Assembly (NCBI RefSeq): GCF_022631375.1
Contig: NZ_JALBGC010000003.1
Span: forward strand, 1,017,707-1,081,706
DNA from: Hymenobacter cyanobacteriorum
GTDB lineage: Bacteria; Bacteroidota; Bacteroidia; Cytophagales; Hymenobacteraceae
Length of the DNA: 64,000 nucleotides
Direction: 5' to 3'
The notes beneath the pieces were generated by a model. That model was not told where the DNA came from. It searched no databases and saw only the letters and a list, made by a program, of their open reading frames with translations. Numbering within the stretch: position 1 is the stretch's first letter; every line of letters begins with the position of its first letter. This document shows, piece after piece, positions 8,154-16,978 of the stretch. The position numbers and the translations under genes were made by a program.

Positions 8154-8939
8154 ATGGCTTCGTTATGGCAACGGCTATTCGGCGGCGGCGCGGAAACGGC
8201 TTCGGCGGCTCCGGTGAGTGGGCCGCCGGCGCTGGCATTGCTTGGGACTGATATGCACTCGCACCTGCTGCCCGGCCTCGACGACGGCGCCGAAACCGTG
8301 GCACACTCGCTCGACCTGCTGCGGGCGTTACGGGCGCTGGGCTACCGCAAGCTGGTGATGACGCCGCACATCATGGGCGACTTCTACAAAAACACGCCGG
8401 CGGGCATCCGGGCGGCGCTGGCGTTGCTGCGCACCGAAGCGGCGGCGGCGGGCCTGGGCGATGTGGAACTGGACTGCGCCGCCGAATATTACCTCGACGA
8501 GTTTCTGGGCCGCAAGCTGGCCGATGGCACCGAAATGCTGACATTTGGCGGCGAAAAGCGCTATCTGCTGTTCGAAACCTCGTACATGAATGAGCCGCTC
8601 AACTTCTACGAAATCGTATTCGAGTTGAAGGCGCAGGGCTACCGCCCGGTACTGGCCCACCCCGAGCGCTACACTTACCTGTACGGACGCTTCGCCGAAA
8701 TTGAGAAGATGCGCCAGGAATATGGCATCTTGCTGCAGGTAAACCTGAATTCGCTGGCCGGCTACTACTCGCCGGCGGCCAAGAAAGTAGCCGAACAACT
8801 GGTCGATGCGGGCTTAGTCGATTTTGTGGGCACCGACGCCCACCACCTGCGCCACACCGACACGCTGCTGAAGCGCACCCTGCCCCAGCCGCACCTGGAG
8901 AAGCTGCTGAAATTGCCGCTGCTGAACAATACGCTTTAG
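8154..8939 (+). CDS. PHP-domain tyrosine-protein phosphatase (CpsB/YwqE-like)
   Basis: A 261-residue cytoplasmic metal-dependent phosphatase expected to remove phosphate from the Tyr cluster of the adjacent kinase. PHP metal-binding motifs are clear: TDMHSHLLPGLDDGAET (about 32-48), VMTPHIMG, LAHPERYTYLYG, and VGTDAHHLRHTD near the C-terminus. Length fits CpsB/CapC enzymes. The 14-nt gap after the kinase indicates one operon. No glycosyltransferase, flippase or polymerase follows, so the unit is export and control only. Confidence 0.92.
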   Translation: MASLWQRLFGGGAETASAAPVSGPPALALLGTDMHSHLLPGLDDGAETVAHSLDLLRALRALGYRKLVMTPHIMGDFYKNTPAGIRAALALLRTEAAAAGLGDVELDCAAEYYLDEFLGRKLADGTEMLTFGGEKRYLLFETSYMNEPLNFYEIVFELKAQGYRPVLAHPERYTYLYGRFAEIEKMRQEYGILLQVNLNSLAGYYSPAAKKVAEQLVDAGLVDFVGTDAHHLRHTDTLLKRTLPQPHLEKLLKLPLLNNTL

Positions 8940-9032
8940 ATAATAGTGAATGGGGAGTGGTTAATGATTAGCGCTTAGGTTGCGCTGGCCAACCCATTAA
9001 CCATTCGCCTTTTATCATTAATCACTAACTAC

Positions 9033-10055
9033 ATGGTTTTCGTCACGGGCGGCACCGGCCTGATTGGTTCTTTTCTGCTGCGGGCGCTGCGGGCGCGGGG
9101 GCTGTCCGTGCGAGCGCTGCACCGCGGCCCGGTGCCGGCCGATGCCGCGCCGGGCGTGGAGTGGCTGGCCGGCGACCTGCTCGATACCGAGCAGTTGCGC
9201 GTGGCCATCGCACCCGACGTGACACATGTTTTTCACTGCGCGGGGCTGGTGTCGTACGCACCGCAGGACGAAGACCTGCTGCTGGCTGTGAACGTACAGG
9301 GTACCGCCGCCGTGGTCGATGCCTGCCTGGAGCGGCCCGGCATCCGGCTGGTGCACGTGTCGTCGGTAGCGGCGCTGGGTGGGCCAGCGGCGGGCGCCCA
9401 GCCCGGCCCCGGTGGCCGCACCGTAGTAACGGAAGCTGCCACCTGGGACCTGGGCGCTTCGCACCCTGCCTATGCTACCTCCAAATACCTGGGCGAGCTG
9501 GAGGTGTGGCGCGGCGTAGCCGAGGGACTTGATGCCATAATGGTAAATCCATCGGTAGTGCTGGGCCCCGGCGACTGGAGCCGTAGCAGCACCCGCCTGC
9601 TGCGCTACGCCCACCAGCAGCACCGCTTTTACACCCGCGGCCTGCTGAACTTTGTGGACGTGCGCGACGTGGTGGCCCAACTGCTGGCGCTGGCCTTCGA
9701 CCACCCGGAAATTAGCGGCGAGCGGTACATTTTGAGTGCCGAAGCGGTGCCGCTGGGTGAGTTTCTGCGGGCGGCGGCAGCGGCTATGCAGCGGCGGGCG
9801 CCCTCGGTGGCGGTGCCCGACTGGGCCGCCGAAGTCATTTGGCGGCTTGAGCATGCTCGCGCGGTGCTCACGGGCGCGCGGCCGCTGATTACGCGCGATA
9901 CGGCTCGCGCCGGGCGGCAGCCGGTGGTGTACGGCCACGCCAAAGTACAAAGTGCTACCGGGCTGGCATTCCGGTCGTTAGCTGATACGCTAGCGTGGTG
10001 TGCGGCCGGATTGGCCGAAAAAGCGCCTGTTTCGGAAGGCGCTATCGCATCTTAA
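9033..10055 (+). CDS. NAD-dependent epimerase/dehydratase family protein (extended SDR)
   Basis: A 340-residue Rossmann-fold oxidoreductase. The start has the nucleotide-binding motif VTGGTGLIGSFLLRALRARG (TGxxGxxG), then DLLDTEQLR, VFHCAGLVSYAP, VHVSSVAALGG and the catalytic YATSKYLGELE (YxxxK). NPSVVLGPGDWSRSS and FVDVRDVVAQ follow the usual order in dihydroflavonol-reductase-like members. The substrate is unknown. It lies 93 nt after the phosphatase gene; the gap contains A+T-rich partly palindromic DNA (ggttaatga/cattaacc), so it is probably a separate unit. A nucleotide-sugar role would suit the neighbours but is not shown. Confidence 0.85.
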   Translation: MVFVTGGTGLIGSFLLRALRARGLSVRALHRGPVPADAAPGVEWLAGDLLDTEQLRVAIAPDVTHVFHCAGLVSYAPQDEDLLLAVNVQGTAAVVDACLERPGIRLVHVSSVAALGGPAAGAQPGPGGRTVVTEAATWDLGASHPAYATSKYLGELEVWRGVAEGLDAIMVNPSVVLGPGDWSRSSTRLLRYAHQQHRFYTRGLLNFVDVRDVVAQLLALAFDHPEISGERYILSAEAVPLGEFLRAAAAAMQRRAPSVAVPDWAAEVIWRLEHARAVLTGARPLITRDTARAGRQPVVYGHAKVQSATGLAFRSLADTLAWCAAGLAEKAPVSEGAIAS

Positions 10056-10080
10056 CTAAAACCGGATTGCACGGTTTTAG
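10056..10080 (+). terminator. Hairpin directly after the epimerase stop codon
   Basis: CTAAAACCG (10056-10064) and CGGTTTTAG (10072-10080) form a perfect 9-bp stem with a 7-nt loop starting on the base after the TAA. There is no T run, so it may be a weak terminator or an mRNA 3' stabiliser. Confidence 0.5.
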
Positions 10081-10202
10081 CCAATAATTGTTATCATTGA
10101 TATAAGAGAGCCGCCCGGGCCGGCCAGCCACCCGCTGAACTGTAGCGGCCCACTCCGAAAACCCGGCTGCTCGCCCCGATTACTCCTCTTAACCGCGGAA
10201 TT

Positions 10203-11606
10203 ATGCGCATGAACGAACATTTTGAAAACCCCCGCGCCGTGCTGGACACCGTACGCCGCTTCGAGCGCATGCTAGCCCAGCAGGAGTCCGTTTTCTTCGA
10301 CCTCGAAGATTTCGAAAATATCATCGACCATTACGTTACCGGTGCCGAGTTCGATAAGGCCCTGCAGGCCTGCGAGGCCGCCCTGGGCCAGTACCCCTTC
10401 TCGACCGAGCTGCTGATTGACCGCGCCCAGGTAATGGCTATGCGCGGCGACTACACCGAAGCCGAGCGCCAGATTGACGCCGTAGCCGCCCTCGACCCCA
10501 CCAACGCCGACGTGGCCGTGACTCGCGGCATTATCAGCACGCAGCGGGGCGAATTTGCCGAGGCGGTAGCCTTTTTCCGCGCCGGGCTGGAGCAGGAGCC
10601 CGAGCGTGAAGACATTCATTTCAACCTCGGCCTGGCCTTCCAGAGCTGGCAGAAGTTTAAGAGCGCGGCCAAGCACTATAAGCAGAGCCTGCGCCTGAAC
10701 CCCGACAACGAAACCGGCGTGCAGGAGCTCCTGCACTGCCTCGATATTACAGGCCGGCTGGAAGAGCACGAGGACTTCTTTAAGCGGTTCACCGACGACG
10801 ACCCGTATTCGGCCACGGCCTGGTACAACCTGGGCCAGTACTGGTACCGTCGCGAGGATTTTGTGAAAGCCGTAGAGGCCTTCGACTTCGCCGTGACTAT
10901 TCAGGCCGACTTTTACGACGCCCACCACTGGCTGGCCGATGCCTACGTATGCCAGCAGGAATACCGTAAGGCCATTCCGGAGTTCGAGCTGGCCTATCCG
11001 GCTGGCGAGCCCACCGATGAGGCCCTGTGCAACATCGGCGAGTGCTACGAAAAGCTGCGCGAGTGGGAGCCCGCCCGCAAATACTACCGCCAGGCCTTGG
11101 AGCTGAATCCTAACATGGACGAGGCCTGGTTTGGCCAGGGCGTGCTGCTGCAGGAGCAGGAGCGGTGGTTCGAAGCCATTCACTTTTTCCGCAAGGCCAC
11201 CGAGCTGTACGACCAGAGCGGCGAGTACTGGTCGGCACTGGGCGCGGCCGAAAACCAGGTGGGCAACGTGGTGAGCGCGCTCGAAGCCTACGAAAAAGCC
11301 ACTGAGGTAGCCCCCGACGACGTGCAGGCCTGGGTGAGCTGGAGCGCCATCCTCTACGACCAGGGCCATTTTGCCGAAGCCGTGGACCTGGTGCGCCACG
11401 CCGTGGAGTTGCATCCTCACGAGGCCCATTTTCACTACATGCTGTGCGCCTACCTGCTGGCCGATGGCCGCATGAAAGAAGCCTACGGCGTGCTCGAAAC
11501 GGCTCTCACACTCAACTATGAGCAGCACGTACTGCTGTTCGACTACTTCCCGCAGTTGCGCGAGCAGCCCGGCTTGCAGCGCCTGATTGAGCAGTTCCGG
11601 AAATAA
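10203..11606 (+). CDS. Tetratricopeptide repeat protein
   Basis: A 467-residue protein made almost wholly of TPR helices with no signal peptide, so probably a cytoplasmic scaffold. Repeat units are recognisable throughout, for example FDKALQACEAALGQYPFSTE, YTEAERQIDAVAALDPTNAD, FKSAAKHYKQSLRLNPDNET, WEPARKYYRQALELNPNMDE and VVSALEAYEKATEVAPDDVQ; about ten units fit. Partner and function are unknown. It stands alone on this strand, downstream of the epimerase by 147 nt and upstream of a hairpin near 11690. Confidence 0.85.
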   Translation: MRMNEHFENPRAVLDTVRRFERMLAQQESVFFDLEDFENIIDHYVTGAEFDKALQACEAALGQYPFSTELLIDRAQVMAMRGDYTEAERQIDAVAALDPTNADVAVTRGIISTQRGEFAEAVAFFRAGLEQEPEREDIHFNLGLAFQSWQKFKSAAKHYKQSLRLNPDNETGVQELLHCLDITGRLEEHEDFFKRFTDDDPYSATAWYNLGQYWYRREDFVKAVEAFDFAVTIQADFYDAHHWLADAYVCQQEYRKAIPEFELAYPAGEPTDEALCNIGECYEKLREWEPARKYYRQALELNPNMDEAWFGQGVLLQEQERWFEAIHFFRKATELYDQSGEYWSALGAAENQVGNVVSALEAYEKATEVAPDDVQAWVSWSAILYDQGHFAEAVDLVRHAVELHPHEAHFHYMLCAYLLADGRMKEAYGVLETALTLNYEQHVLLFDYFPQLREQPGLQRLIEQFRK

Positions 11607-11671
11607 ACAGCCGCTTCGGCTCCAGCCAATCCGGTATCGATAATTGGCAGCCGATAAGCTGCTACGTGTGT

Positions 11672-11714
11672 TACTTTTGCAGCTGCCCATCAAGTTGATG
11701 GGCAGCTTTTTTTT
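11672..11714 (+). promoter_or_regulatory. -7 box overlapping a palindromic terminator upstream of comA
   Basis: TACTTTTG (11672-11679) matches the Bacteroidota -7 box exactly. One base later begins a perfect 13-bp palindrome, AGCTGCCCATCAA (11681-11693) with its complement 11695-11707, followed by eight Ts (11707-11714). No good -33 box is seen. The palindrome could simply end the TPR transcript, or the predicted start near 11683 would place a terminator hairpin at the very 5' end of comA mRNA. Confidence 0.55.
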
Positions 11715-11763
11715 GGCGCTTTGGCTGCTGGTTGCAGCACGCTGAAGCTTATTTCATAACGAT

Positions 11764-12594
11764 ATGAACTACGACCTTTCGCAACTGCCCGAGCGCACCG
11801 CCAAGCCCCGCGAGCAGGGCTACACCATGGTGATGGACAAGGGCTTGAGCCTGCGCGAAGTAGAAGACTTTCTGGAAGTGGGCGGCGCCTACACCGACAT
11901 CGTGAAGCTGGGCTGGGCCACGTCGTACGTGGTGCCTAACCTGCAGCGTAAGCTCGAAATCTACAAGGAGGCCGGCATCCCGGTGTACTTCGGCGGCACC
12001 CTGTTCGAGGCGTTCATCATCCGCAACCAGTTCGACGACTACCGCCGCCTGCTGGACAAGTACGGCATGGAATACGCCGAGGTGTCGGACGGCAGCATCG
12101 ACCTCGACCACGACCGCAAATGCGAATACATCCGCGAGCTGAGCAAGGACGTGAAAGTGCTGAGCGAAGTAGGCTCGAAGGATGCCGAGAAAATCATTCC
12201 GCCCTACAAATGGATTTCGCAGATGGAAACCGAGCTGGCGGCCGGCGCCATCAAGGTCATTGGCGAGGCCCGCGAGGGCGGCAACGTGGGCTTGTTCCGC
12301 AGCACCGGTGAGGTGCGCTCGGGCCTGGTGGAAGAAATTCTGACCAAGATTCCGTTCGAGAAAATTCTGTGGGAAGCCCCGCAGAAAGCGCAGCAGGTGT
12401 GGTTCATCAAGCTGCTCGGGGTCAACGTGAACCTGGGCAACATTGCGCCCAACGAAGTCGTGAGCCTCGAAACCATTCGGCTGGGCCTGCGCGGCGACAC
12501 CTTCTCGCACTTCCTCGACATGGATGCAGTGGACCCGATGTTCCGCCCCGCTGCTAAAACCGGTAAGCCCGGCACCTCCATGCCTCGTGGCTAA
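11764..12594 (+). CDS. comA: Phosphosulfolactate synthase (ComA family)
   Basis: A 276-residue TIM-barrel enzyme of the ComA family, which adds sulfite to phosphoenolpyruvate to give phosphosulfolactate. Matching segments are LGWATSYVVPNLQRKLEIYK, IPVYFGGTLFEAFI, EVSDGSIDLDHDRKCEYIR, LSEVGSKDAEKIIPPYKWIS, VIGEAREGGNVGLFRS and ILWEAPQKAQQVWFIKLLG. No other coenzyme M genes are nearby. In Bacteroidota the product may instead serve another sulfonate pathway, which is inference. Monocistronic, convergent with the T9SS gene across a strong terminator. Confidence 0.85.
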   Translation: MNYDLSQLPERTAKPREQGYTMVMDKGLSLREVEDFLEVGGAYTDIVKLGWATSYVVPNLQRKLEIYKEAGIPVYFGGTLFEAFIIRNQFDDYRRLLDKYGMEYAEVSDGSIDLDHDRKCEYIRELSKDVKVLSEVGSKDAEKIIPPYKWISQMETELAAGAIKVIGEAREGGNVGLFRSTGEVRSGLVEEILTKIPFEKILWEAPQKAQQVWFIKLLGVNVNLGNIAPNEVVSLETIRLGLRGDTFSHFLDMDAVDPMFRPAAKTGKPGTSMPRG

Positions 12595-12670
12595 ACGAAT
12601 GTGGCGCTAGCGTACAAGCTCAGCCTGACGCGCTTTTCATGGCTGCTGTTGACCAGTCATAATAACCAAC

Positions 12671-12708
12671 AAAAAATGCCGGCCTCCTTACGGAAGCCGG
12701 CATTTTTT
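12671..12708. terminator. Bidirectional terminator between comA and T9SS gene
   Basis: AAAAAATGCCGGC (12671-12683) and GCCGGCATTTTTT (12696-12708) form a stem with T runs on both strands, between two convergent genes. Confidence 0.9.
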
Positions 12709-12731
12709 GTTTGCCCGAAGGGCGAGGCAGC

Positions 12732-15482
12732 TTACTGCTTCGTCACCTTCATGGTCTTCTTCTCGCCCGAAGGCAGCATCACGTTCAAGATGTACAGGCC
12801 GCTTTTCAGTTCGCTCATGTTCTCCACGGGCACATCGTTGCTGCCCAAGGTGATGGCCACCTGGCGCTGACCTACCTGACGGCCGGTCATGTCGAGGATG
12901 CGCACAACTGCCGTACCGCTTACCGAAGAGTTGAGGCTCAGGTGCAAGATTTCGTTGTTGAGCGGGTTGGGATAAGCGACGATGCTGGTGTTGGTTTCAG
13001 CTGCTTTGCCATCGAAGGTTACAACGCGGGGAGCGAAGAAAGTCGACTTGCCGTCCACGTCGAGTTGCTCGAGGCGGTAGTAGCGAGCGCCAGCCTTGTT
13101 CTTCTCCGTGTCGGTGAAGGTATATGCTTTAGGAGTCGTGCTGTTAGGCGTTTCGCTGGCAACAAAACCAACGTTGCGATAAGTCTTGCCGTCGGCAGAT
13201 ACCTGCACGTTAAAGCCTTTGTTGTTCTGCTCGCTAGCAGTCTGCCAAGTAATCAGCGCATCAGCACCAAGGCGCTTGGCATCGAAGCCCGTGAGCGAAA
13301 CCGGCAGGGGATTGTCGCGGTCGCCGAGCGTGAAGGTAGCGAACGTGCGCACACCCGATTTGGTCAGGATGTTGTTGGTCTGGTCGAGGGCATCGCGGCC
13401 GAGGCCACCGAACTGGTTACCACCGCTGGTCGAAACGAACAGGGCCAGATTAGGCTCCGGCACCGAGCCATTGCCCTGCGGGCCGAGGTTGGAAAGTTCA
13501 GTGTCGAGATAGCGGAACGTCATAGTAGCTACCAGGGGCTGGGTAGTGCTGGGGCGTACACCGAAGATGCGACGGATGCCGAAGCGGGAAGTACCGCCGT
13601 TGCTTGGCACCAGGGGCGTGTAGCTCTCGGCGGTGTTCCGGGTTACGATGATGTCGCCGGGGTTATTCGTGCCCGCGAAGAGCAGCGTTACGCCGATGTT
13701 ACCAAACGTGCGGGGGTCGGGTTTGCCCTGAGCATCAACTTCATTTGCCCGCACATCAGTGCGCGACGTTCTAACAAAGCCACGGATGTAGCCGGAGTCC
13801 GTTTCGCCGGTCAGCTGAGCACCGTTGGCAGCCGTGCCCGAACGGTCGCCCAGGGTCACGTAGTTGTTGTCGGGAGTCGAGATATCCGTGGTAAACAAGC
13901 CGCTGCCAGCCAGGAAGTTCATGGAGTTGGAGATGGTCATGATACCTTGCAGCGCCTTGGTACCAGCACCCGACAGGTCCACGTCGGTGAAGGAGCCACC
14001 AGTAATGGTCTGGTTGCCGCTGCCGGCAAACTCAATGCGCGAGCCATCAAACTGACGGTAGCTGTCGAAGAGGTTGCTGAAGCCACCGTATACTTTCCAG
14101 CGGCCCTGGTAGAGGCGGCACAGCGAGCGTTGGGCCTGCGAGCTACCCTGCATGTCGACGTTGCGGCACATGGCATCGCCCGAGTTCGTGTTATTAATCG
14201 TGGTAGAGCCAAACGTATAAACAGCGCCAGCGTGGATGTTCGGGTAAGGCTTCGTGTTGCCCACGCCGAAGTCGGGGATAACGACGTTGATGTTGGCCGT
14301 CGGAACAATTTTCAGGTCCCAGTTGGCCGGAGTAAACCAGTCGTCGCTGGTGCCGCCAGTCCAGGTGTCAATCAGAATCGGCACACCGGTCGTGTTGAAG
14401 GAGGCCGTGTAGCCATTGCCACCGTTGTCGTCGCGCACCCGGAACGTGGTGCCGTTGGCACGCAGCACAACTGCTTCGTAGGTAACAGTAACGGTATAAG
14501 TACCAATGCCCTGGTTAGCCAGGCCCGAAATCAGGTTGCGGAGGGCGGTGCTATTCGAGAAAGAGCGGTTGGTACCGCCGTTGCCGGCAGTGCCGGTACC
14601 ATCCTGAATCAACGCGATTTCAGACTGCGGAAAAGCAAAGCCGGGCTGGCTGTTCTGCGGGGGCTTCACAATGAGGTATTGCAGACGGGCGCTTTGTATC
14701 ACGTCGCCACCGCTTTCGAAGGTGTTCAGCGTGCCGCCATTGAGCGTAAGCTTGCCATCGTTGATGTCATAAGTACCCAGGTTGGTGCCGTTAAATGCCG
14801 AAGCCGTGTAAGTGGTATTCGGGGTAGTAGCACCGGTCGTGTTGATGAGGATGGTGCTCTGAGCGTTAACGGGAGGGCCAGCGCTGGTTGGGTTCACGCG
14901 AGTACCGGTGGCCGTGAAGACCGACTTGCGAAGGCCCGTAGACAGTGTAGTAACGTTCGTGTTATCAGTGGCTACGAAGTTGATATCGAAGCGGTAGCTA
15001 CCACCGGAGGCCGGCGAGGTTACAGCAGCCAAGATATCATAGCCAGCCGTTGTAGGGGTGAAAGTGCGCACACCATTTGATAAGCCAGCGTTTACCAACG
15101 GAATATCGGTAAACCCGACGCTAACAGTTGAGCCGAGCGTGCCGGGAGCTACACGCACCCGCAGTACTGCCTGGTCGTAGCTCTCAGACGGGTCTTCGTT
15201 GATGGTAAGAACCCCGTTAGTAACGGCGAACACATCCGTCGAAATGTCGAACGAGCCGAAGTCACGGTTGGCAAAATTGGTACCCCCGCCAGTAGTCGGC
15301 TTCGCGTCGTACGTAACAGGCGACCCTTTCACATTTAGTGAAATGGAGGCAGTAGCAATGGTTGACTGCGCCAGTACCGACTGCGACGAGCCCAGACCAA
15401 CGAAAATGGCGAAGAGGGGGAGCAAAAAGCTGAGGAAGCGACGCTGTCGCAGCAGTTTGGGAGTAAAGTTTAACGTTTGCAT
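12732..15482 (-). CDS. Large secreted protein with T9SS C-terminal sorting domain
   Basis: A 916-residue secreted protein. It has a basic start, a hydrophobic segment and an Ala-rich cleavage site (FLSFLLPLFAIFVGLG, then SVLAQS). The last 80 or so residues are a typical type A T9SS sorting tail: AYPNPLNNEILHLSLN, VRILDMTGRQVGQRQ and ELKSGLYILNVMLPSGEKK. The tail is the signal for export by the PorT/SprA machinery and usually for attachment to the cell surface. The middle is rich in Thr, Gly, Asn and Ser with beta-like periodicity and no enzyme motif I recognise; FDAKRLGADALITWQTASEQ resembles the Ig-like module often found before such tails. Probably an adhesin or surface structural protein. 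The long plus-strand frame opposite is a shadow. Confidence 0.88.
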   Translation of the reverse strand: MQTLNFTPKLLRQRRFLSFLLPLFAIFVGLGSSQSVLAQSTIATASISLNVKGSPVTYDAKPTTGGGTNFANRDFGSFDISTDVFAVTNGVLTINEDPSESYDQAVLRVRVAPGTLGSTVSVGFTDIPLVNAGLSNGVRTFTPTTAGYDILAAVTSPASGGSYRFDINFVATDNTNVTTLSTGLRKSVFTATGTRVNPTSAGPPVNAQSTILINTTGATTPNTTYTASAFNGTNLGTYDINDGKLTLNGGTLNTFESGGDVIQSARLQYLIVKPPQNSQPGFAFPQSEIALIQDGTGTAGNGGTNRSFSNSTALRNLISGLANQGIGTYTVTVTYEAVVLRANGTTFRVRDDNGGNGYTASFNTTGVPILIDTWTGGTSDDWFTPANWDLKIVPTANINVVIPDFGVGNTKPYPNIHAGAVYTFGSTTINNTNSGDAMCRNVDMQGSSQAQRSLCRLYQGRWKVYGGFSNLFDSYRQFDGSRIEFAGSGNQTITGGSFTDVDLSGAGTKALQGIMTISNSMNFLAGSGLFTTDISTPDNNYVTLGDRSGTAANGAQLTGETDSGYIRGFVRTSRTDVRANEVDAQGKPDPRTFGNIGVTLLFAGTNNPGDIIVTRNTAESYTPLVPSNGGTSRFGIRRIFGVRPSTTQPLVATMTFRYLDTELSNLGPQGNGSVPEPNLALFVSTSGGNQFGGLGRDALDQTNNILTKSGVRTFATFTLGDRDNPLPVSLTGFDAKRLGADALITWQTASEQNNKGFNVQVSADGKTYRNVGFVASETPNSTTPKAYTFTDTEKNKAGARYYRLEQLDVDGKSTFFAPRVVTFDGKAAETNTSIVAYPNPLNNEILHLSLNSSVSGTAVVRILDMTGRQVGQRQVAITLGSNDVPVENMSELKSGLYILNVMLPSGEKKTMKVTKQ

Positions 15483-15635
15483 GGGATTAGGTATTTATTG
15501 TAAAAAACTGGAATGCGCTGAAGGGGGGAAACACATTCAGGGCGCATATACGCAGGGGTAGGAAAAAAGTCGAAGGGTTGGAAAAAAAAATTAAAAAGTG
15601 GTAAAACAGTGCAAGTGAGGGCCTTTTCGGGGTGG

Positions 15636-15671
15636 AAAAAATCCTGTTTTGGGAATAAAACGGGATTTTTT
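15636..15671. terminator. Terminator downstream of the bestrophin gene
   Basis: AAAAAATCCTGTTTT (15636-15650) and AAAACGGGATTTTTT (15657-15671) pair with one mismatch around a 6-nt loop. On the minus strand the T run follows directly, 9 nt past the bestrophin stop. The rest of the 197-nt gap up to the T9SS gene is A-rich, with no gene. Confidence 0.75.
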
Positions 15672-15679
15672 CAATCCGG

Positions 15680-16603
15680 TTAATGTACCACGCTGTATGG
15701 CACAGTGGCTAGCGCCTTCTTCTCCGCCGGCAGCTCGACACCGAGCAAATCGTGGACGCTTACCCGGATTTTATTGGAGAGCTGCGTGATGGGCAAATCG
15801 TTGCTGTCGTAGCCGAATGGATTTTCTATTTCGTTGCCAATCATCTCCAAGCCCAGCATGGCGTAGGCCCCAATCATCGTCACGGGCACCATCCACCATC
15901 CGCACGAATCGACGAGTACCAGAGGCATAACCATGATGAACACGGTGATGTAGCATTTGATGAAAAAGCTGTAGGAATAAGGAATGGGCGTGGATTTGAT
16001 GCGCTCGCAGGTGCCGTTCACGGTCATCATGCCCAGGTAATGTTGCTTGAGGTTGATGAGGTGAATGGGGTCGAAAATCTGCACCTGGCGCAACTGCTCC
16101 ACGCTTTCCATGAGCACGGCAATGATGGTGGAGCACACGCTTTCGGCTTTTTGCAGTCGCTCGATGATGTCGGGAGTAGCTTCCATCTTGTCGAAGCGCA
16201 CGCGGTTGCGCAGGCTGCCTTCGAGGGCGATGGGGAAGTTGGAGATGAGAGCAGCGAAGTAGCGGCGGCTCGATTTGGCCTCGCGAGGCAGCAAGGCGTT
16301 CATTTCCATGGCCAGCCCGCGGCAGTGCGACACCAGCTGACCCCACACGCCGCGGCCTTCGTAGTACCGGTCGTAGGCGGTGTTGGTCCGAAACACCAGC
16401 AGCAAGCTGAGCAAAATACCGAGAATGGACAGGTATTCGCGCCCGATGCGGACGTTGAGGGTGTGAAAATCGAGGCTAATGACGGCAATGGCCGAGCCGT
16501 AGAGGCCCACCAGGGCCACGCGCTTCAAAAGCAGGCGGATAACTGCGGAGGTATGGAAGTGCCACAAGGCACGCCACCAGTCTCCGCCCTGATACACAAT
16601 CAT
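15680..16603 (-). CDS. Bestrophin-family (UPF0187) ion channel protein
   Basis: A 307-residue membrane protein of the bacterial bestrophin family. It begins MIVYQGGDWWRALWHFHTSA and has the first helices VALVGLYGSAIAVISL and YLSILGILLSLLLVFRTNTA, then the conserved AYDRYYEGRGVWGQLV. The late pair FFIKCYITVFIMVMPLVLV and MIGAYAMLGLEMIGNEIENP is the family's usual ending, followed by FGYDSNDLPI. Bacterial homologues form pentameric channels; ion selectivity varies and is not predictable here. Single gene with its own terminator. Confidence 0.9.
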   Translation of the reverse strand: MIVYQGGDWWRALWHFHTSAVIRLLLKRVALVGLYGSAIAVISLDFHTLNVRIGREYLSILGILLSLLLVFRTNTAYDRYYEGRGVWGQLVSHCRGLAMEMNALLPREAKSSRRYFAALISNFPIALEGSLRNRVRFDKMEATPDIIERLQKAESVCSTIIAVLMESVEQLRQVQIFDPIHLINLKQHYLGMMTVNGTCERIKSTPIPYSYSFFIKCYITVFIMVMPLVLVDSCGWWMVPVTMIGAYAMLGLEMIGNEIENPFGYDSNDLPITQLSNKIRVSVHDLLGVELPAEKKALATVPYSVVH

Positions 16604-16978
16604 CGGGGTAGTAAAAGCGTACGCAATTCAATAACATCCAGGGGAGCGTGGCCGGGGTAGGCAGCCAACGGGCCCGTATACGGAAGGAAGGTGAGAAGGG
16701 GTGTGGCCGGTTGGCAGGGGGAGACGCCCTGCTCGGAAACCGGGCGAATGGCCAACACAGAGCCCGCGCCAACCGGCTACGGACTCGGGCAGAAGATTAC
16801 AAAGCAGTAGAGGTGAATAAGAAAAATAACACCTTTTTAGGGGTAAATACAATTGTAGTAAAGCAATCCACAAAGATAATGCCGAACTAAGAGAAACAGC
16901 TATGTCTCTGCGGAAAGGTTGATAGCGCGGCTAGTTCGGCAGCGGGCGGTTTTCTTTGTGGCTCACTTTTCGTCCGGC
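16604..16978. other. Gap between bestrophin and dedA, no gene seen
   Basis: This 375-nt divergent gap holds no credible gene; the short frames are low-complexity. A 10-bp inverted repeat (GCCGGTTGGC 16706-16715, GCCAACCGGC 16768-16777) could be an operator or remnant. TATCTTTG on the minus strand (16878-16871) is an exact -7 match and could start a long bestrophin leader. The part from about 16795 to 16900 is A+T-rich, as expected for promoter DNA. Confidence 0.5.

Noticed and set aside
8940..9032. A+T-rich partly palindromic stretch, considered as tRNA or terminator
   Set aside because: No cloverleaf can be drawn, and the stem matches are short and interrupted, with no T run.
12711..15080. 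789-codon plus-strand open frame opposite the T9SS gene
   Set aside because: No domain, odd composition and no promoter. High GC at third positions leaves antisense frames open. The minus-strand gene has a signal peptide and sorting tail.
16628..16890. Short frames on both strands between bestrophin and dedA
   Set aside because: Low-complexity translations without start signals; the region is better explained as promoter DNA with a short inverted repeat.
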